64,000 nt of DNA. Origin: NCEH01 sp002257205 (GTDB taxonomy: Bacteria > Pseudomonadota > Alphaproteobacteria > Rhizobiales > Xanthobacteraceae). The notes under the pieces are model-generated. The model saw only the letters and a list, made by a program, of their open reading frames with translations. It did not search any database and had not been told where the DNA came from. Position numbers and translations under genes: made by a program. This document shows, piece by piece, positions 62,394-64,000 of this stretch. Location of the stretch: NCBI RefSeq assembly GCF_043195105.1, contig NZ_JBAFWO010000011.1. The stretch is one strand, 5' to 3'. The first letter of the stretch is position 1. Each line of letters starts with the position of its first letter.

Positions 62394-62840
62394 TCAAGTC
62401 TCCAGATCAGGCCGCGCGTTCGGGGCGCGGAGGAAACAGGTAGTCACCCCCTGCCCCGCCGTCAAATGGCGATCGCGCGGCGCGCCCTCTCCGGGCGGGC
62501 TGGCGGAAGGTGCGGGGGAAGGGTGCCGGGTTTTTTCGCGCGGGCTTTTTTCAGGCCGTTCGGCGCGGGGACGGCGGGAGGCGGCGGGAGGCGTTCCAGG
62601 CCCGGCGCGGCTTTTGGCAAAATGTTTCACGTGAAACCAAGGACTTGTCGCGGACGAAGAGTGGTTTCGTGACGCTTCTCCGCGACGTCTCGCCGGACCA
62701 CACCGCCGTTTCGGGCGAATGTTCGGCGCCAATTTCGGCATCGCGCACGCAAGTCCGGAGCGGCCGGTATCGCGCGGGTGGCGGGGAGGCGCGGGGAGGC
62801 AGCGCCTTTAAATTGGGCAGGTGGTCCCCGGTGGAGGGGA
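62394..62840. other. Intergenic stretch with second extended parS element
   Basis: About 450 bases upstream of psd without a gene. It contains the parS-like site and its conserved 110-base flank (62621-62735). The psd promoter should lie in its left part. Confidence 0.5.
62623..62638. promoter_or_regulatory. parS: parS-like centromere site 2
   Basis: TGTTTCACGTGAAACC matches the ParB-site consensus in 15 of 16 bases (last base C, not A). The following 100 bases align with the flank of site 1 read on the other strand, including the shared string GCGGACGAA and CTTCTCCGCG. Confidence 0.82.
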
Positions 62841-63330
62841 GACACCCCCCTCACCCGCCCGCTGCGCATCACCTCTCCCCAGCGGGGAGAGGTGATGCGC
62901 CGGGCGGCAAAGCGCCGGGCGGCGGCCCGAAAAGCCCCCTCTCCACGTCGGGGAGAGGGTTGGGGTGAGGGGGCGCGGCCGGAGAAAGGGCCGGCGCTTC
63001 GACGACGAGGGTGCCCCCTCACCCGCCCGCTGCGCGGTCGACCTCTCCCCGGCGGGGAGAGGTGATGCGCCGGGCGGCAAAGCGCCGGGCGGCGGCCCGA
63101 AAAGCCCCCTCTCCCCGTCGGGGAGAGGGTTGGGGTGGGGGGGCGCGGCCGGAGAAAGGGCCGGTGCTTCGGCGACGAGGGTGCCCCCTCACCCGCCCGC
63201 TGTGCGGTCGACCTCTCCCCGGCGGGGGAGAGGTAAAGCGCCGGGCCGGTAAGGCGCCCGGCGTTCCGAAAAGCCCCCCTCTCCCCATCGGGGAGAGGGT
63301 TGGGGTGAGGGGGCGAAAGGCACCTTTTTC
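62841..63330. repeat. REP-type palindrome array, three tandem units of about 168-170 bp
   Basis: Each unit begins with CCCCTCACCCGCCCGCTG (near 62846, 63014 and 63184), then two palindromes of the form ACCTCTCCCC..GGGGAGAGGT and CCCTCTCCCC..GGGGAGAGGG, followed by TTGGGGTGAGGGGG. Units A and B are nearly identical; C is diverged and shorter at its end. Together they act as strong potential hairpins. Such elements are common in alphaproteobacterial genomes. Confidence 0.85.
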
Positions 63331-63417
63331 AACCGCACACCGCAATCTCTGCGACGCAGTCTTGCGCACCACCTCTCCCCAAGGCGAAACTGAGACGGGG
63401 ACAGGGCTTTGGGGGAT

Positions 63418-63768
63418 ATGACCTCTCTCGTCACACGCGCGAGACGCTTGCGTCACGAACAGACATCGGCCGAAGCGGTGCTCTGGCGCCTGCTGCGGGG
63501 GCGTCGGTTCGTGGGGTGGAAGTTTCGCCGGCAGCATCCCGTCGGCCCGTTCGTGGTGGACTTTGTCTGCCTTGCCGCATCGCTGGTGGTGGAGGTGGAC
63601 GGCGTCACCCACGATGGCGTCACGGAGCGCGACCGCGATAGCCGACGCACCGCCTACCTGCATGCGTGCAGGTTCAGGCTCGTGCGCGTGTCGAACCAGG
63701 ATGTGTACGATAATCTGGATGGCGTCGCCGAGATGCTCCGGCTGGAGCTGGAATTGCCGTTTCGCTGA
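63418..63768 (+). CDS. DUF559 endonuclease-like protein
   Basis: The protein has 116 residues. It is a Vsr-like PD-(D/E)XK fold: FRRQHPVGPFVVDFVCLAAS with the catalytic Asp, then VVEVDGVTHD with the Glu and Asp pair, and RVSNQDVYDN. The ATG at 63418 follows GGGGG; a TTG at 63409 is less likely. The gene lies wholly between REP-like palindromes, and the next repeat begins immediately after its stop codon. DNA target and role are unknown. Confidence 0.82.
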   Translation: MTSLVTRARRLRHEQTSAEAVLWRLLRGRRFVGWKFRRQHPVGPFVVDFVCLAASLVVEVDGVTHDGVTERDRDSRRTAYLHACRFRLVRVSNQDVYDNLDGVAEMLRLELELPFR

Positions 63769-63769
63769 G

Positions 63770-63985
63770 CCCCCTCACCCGCCCGCTGCGCGGTCACCTC
63801 TCCCCGTGGGGGAGAGGTGAAGGTCCCATCGGTGCGGCAAGTGGCGTTCCGAGACGCCCCTCTCCCATGGGGAGAGGTGATGAACCGGGCGGTGCTTTCC
63901 AGACAGGGGTGATGCGGGCAGGAGAGCGCAAAAGCCCCCTCTCCCCGCCGGGGAGAGGGTTGGGGTGAGGGGCGCGGCCGGCGCG
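63770..63985. repeat. REP-type palindromes right of the DUF559 gene
   Basis: The same elements as at 62.8-63.3 kb: CCCCTCACCCGCCCGCTGCGCGG, then CCTCTCCCC..GGGGAGAGG palindromes near 63797-63820, 63861-63880 and 63936-63960, ending TTGGGGTGAGGGG. The array probably continues past the window. Confidence 0.8.
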
Positions 63986-64000
63986 GCTGGTCTCACTGGG

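Noticed and set aside
62841..63330. Regularly spaced repeats resembling a CRISPR array
   Set aside because: The units are about 170 bases, with internal palindromes and conserved sequence between them. There are no unique spacers and no cas genes.

Overview
The window is GC-rich chromosomal DNA, probably from an alphaproteobacterium of the order Hyphomicrobiales (Rhizobiales), possibly Xanthobacteraceae-like. Pointers are a rhizobial-type short Psd beside PssA, an N-methylglutamate methylamine pathway, alphaproteobacterial REP-like palindromes, and two parS-type centromere sites (one perfect, one 15/16). The parS sites suggest the replication origin is not far away. No species can be named from the sequence alone.

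Region 1 (about 1-21.4 kb) is accessory DNA: two islands in tandem, each with its tyrosine integrase facing a tRNA-Phe(GAA) copy. The left island runs off the window. It carries a RecD-like helicase with a nuclease-like tail, an OLD-family ATPase/TOPRIM nuclease, a restriction-nuclease/STAND NTPase fusion, a short HUH Rep-like protein, an AlpA-like regulator and integrase 1. The second island (about 12.92-21.45 kb) is flanked by a 135-bp repeat containing the whole tRNA-Phe gene. It carries a DUF262 gene broken by one base in an 8-G tract, a HEPN partner, a serine recombinase, a C-protein-like regulator with a matching operator, a second short HUH Rep-like protein and integrase 2.

Region 2 (21.7-38 kb) is backbone. 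It holds a molybdopterin hydroxylase pair (2Fe-2S and Mo domains fused, FAD subunit separate) with a double-ABM membrane protein, a signal-peptide protein of unknown function, a 1079-residue DUF4114 protein, a PHB-depolymerase-family esterase with an RHH regulator, a disulfide oxidoreductase with a DUF4126 membrane protein, and a DGPF/ECF42-type sigma pair.

Region 3 (37.3-49.8 kb) is a methylamine cluster: XRE-cupin regulator, mgsABC (N-methylglutamate synthase), gmaS (gamma-glutamylmethylamide synthetase), a divergent LysR regulator, mgdABCD (N-methylglutamate dehydrogenase) and purU. GmaS traps methylamine as gamma-glutamylmethylamide, MgsABC converts this to N-methylglutamate, MgdABCD oxidises it to glutamate plus a tetrahydrofolate-bound C1 unit, and PurU can release formate from 10-formyl-THF.

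Region 4 (49.9-60.6 kb) starts with a 67-residue protein whose ribosome binding site lies in a hairpin. An allophanate hydrolase gene (atzF) then converges on an operon encoding a peptide/nickel-type ABC importer, AtzG-AtzE-AtzH-like amidase proteins and a GntR/FCD regulator. This looks like uptake and hydrolysis of a ureido or biuret-like nitrogen compound; no ring-opening AtzD or urea carboxylase is present.

Region 5 (60.9-64 kb) holds pssA-psd, the second parS-like site, and a REP-type palindrome array interrupted by a DUF559 nuclease gene. The same palindromes also occur inside two proteins' linker-coding sequences.
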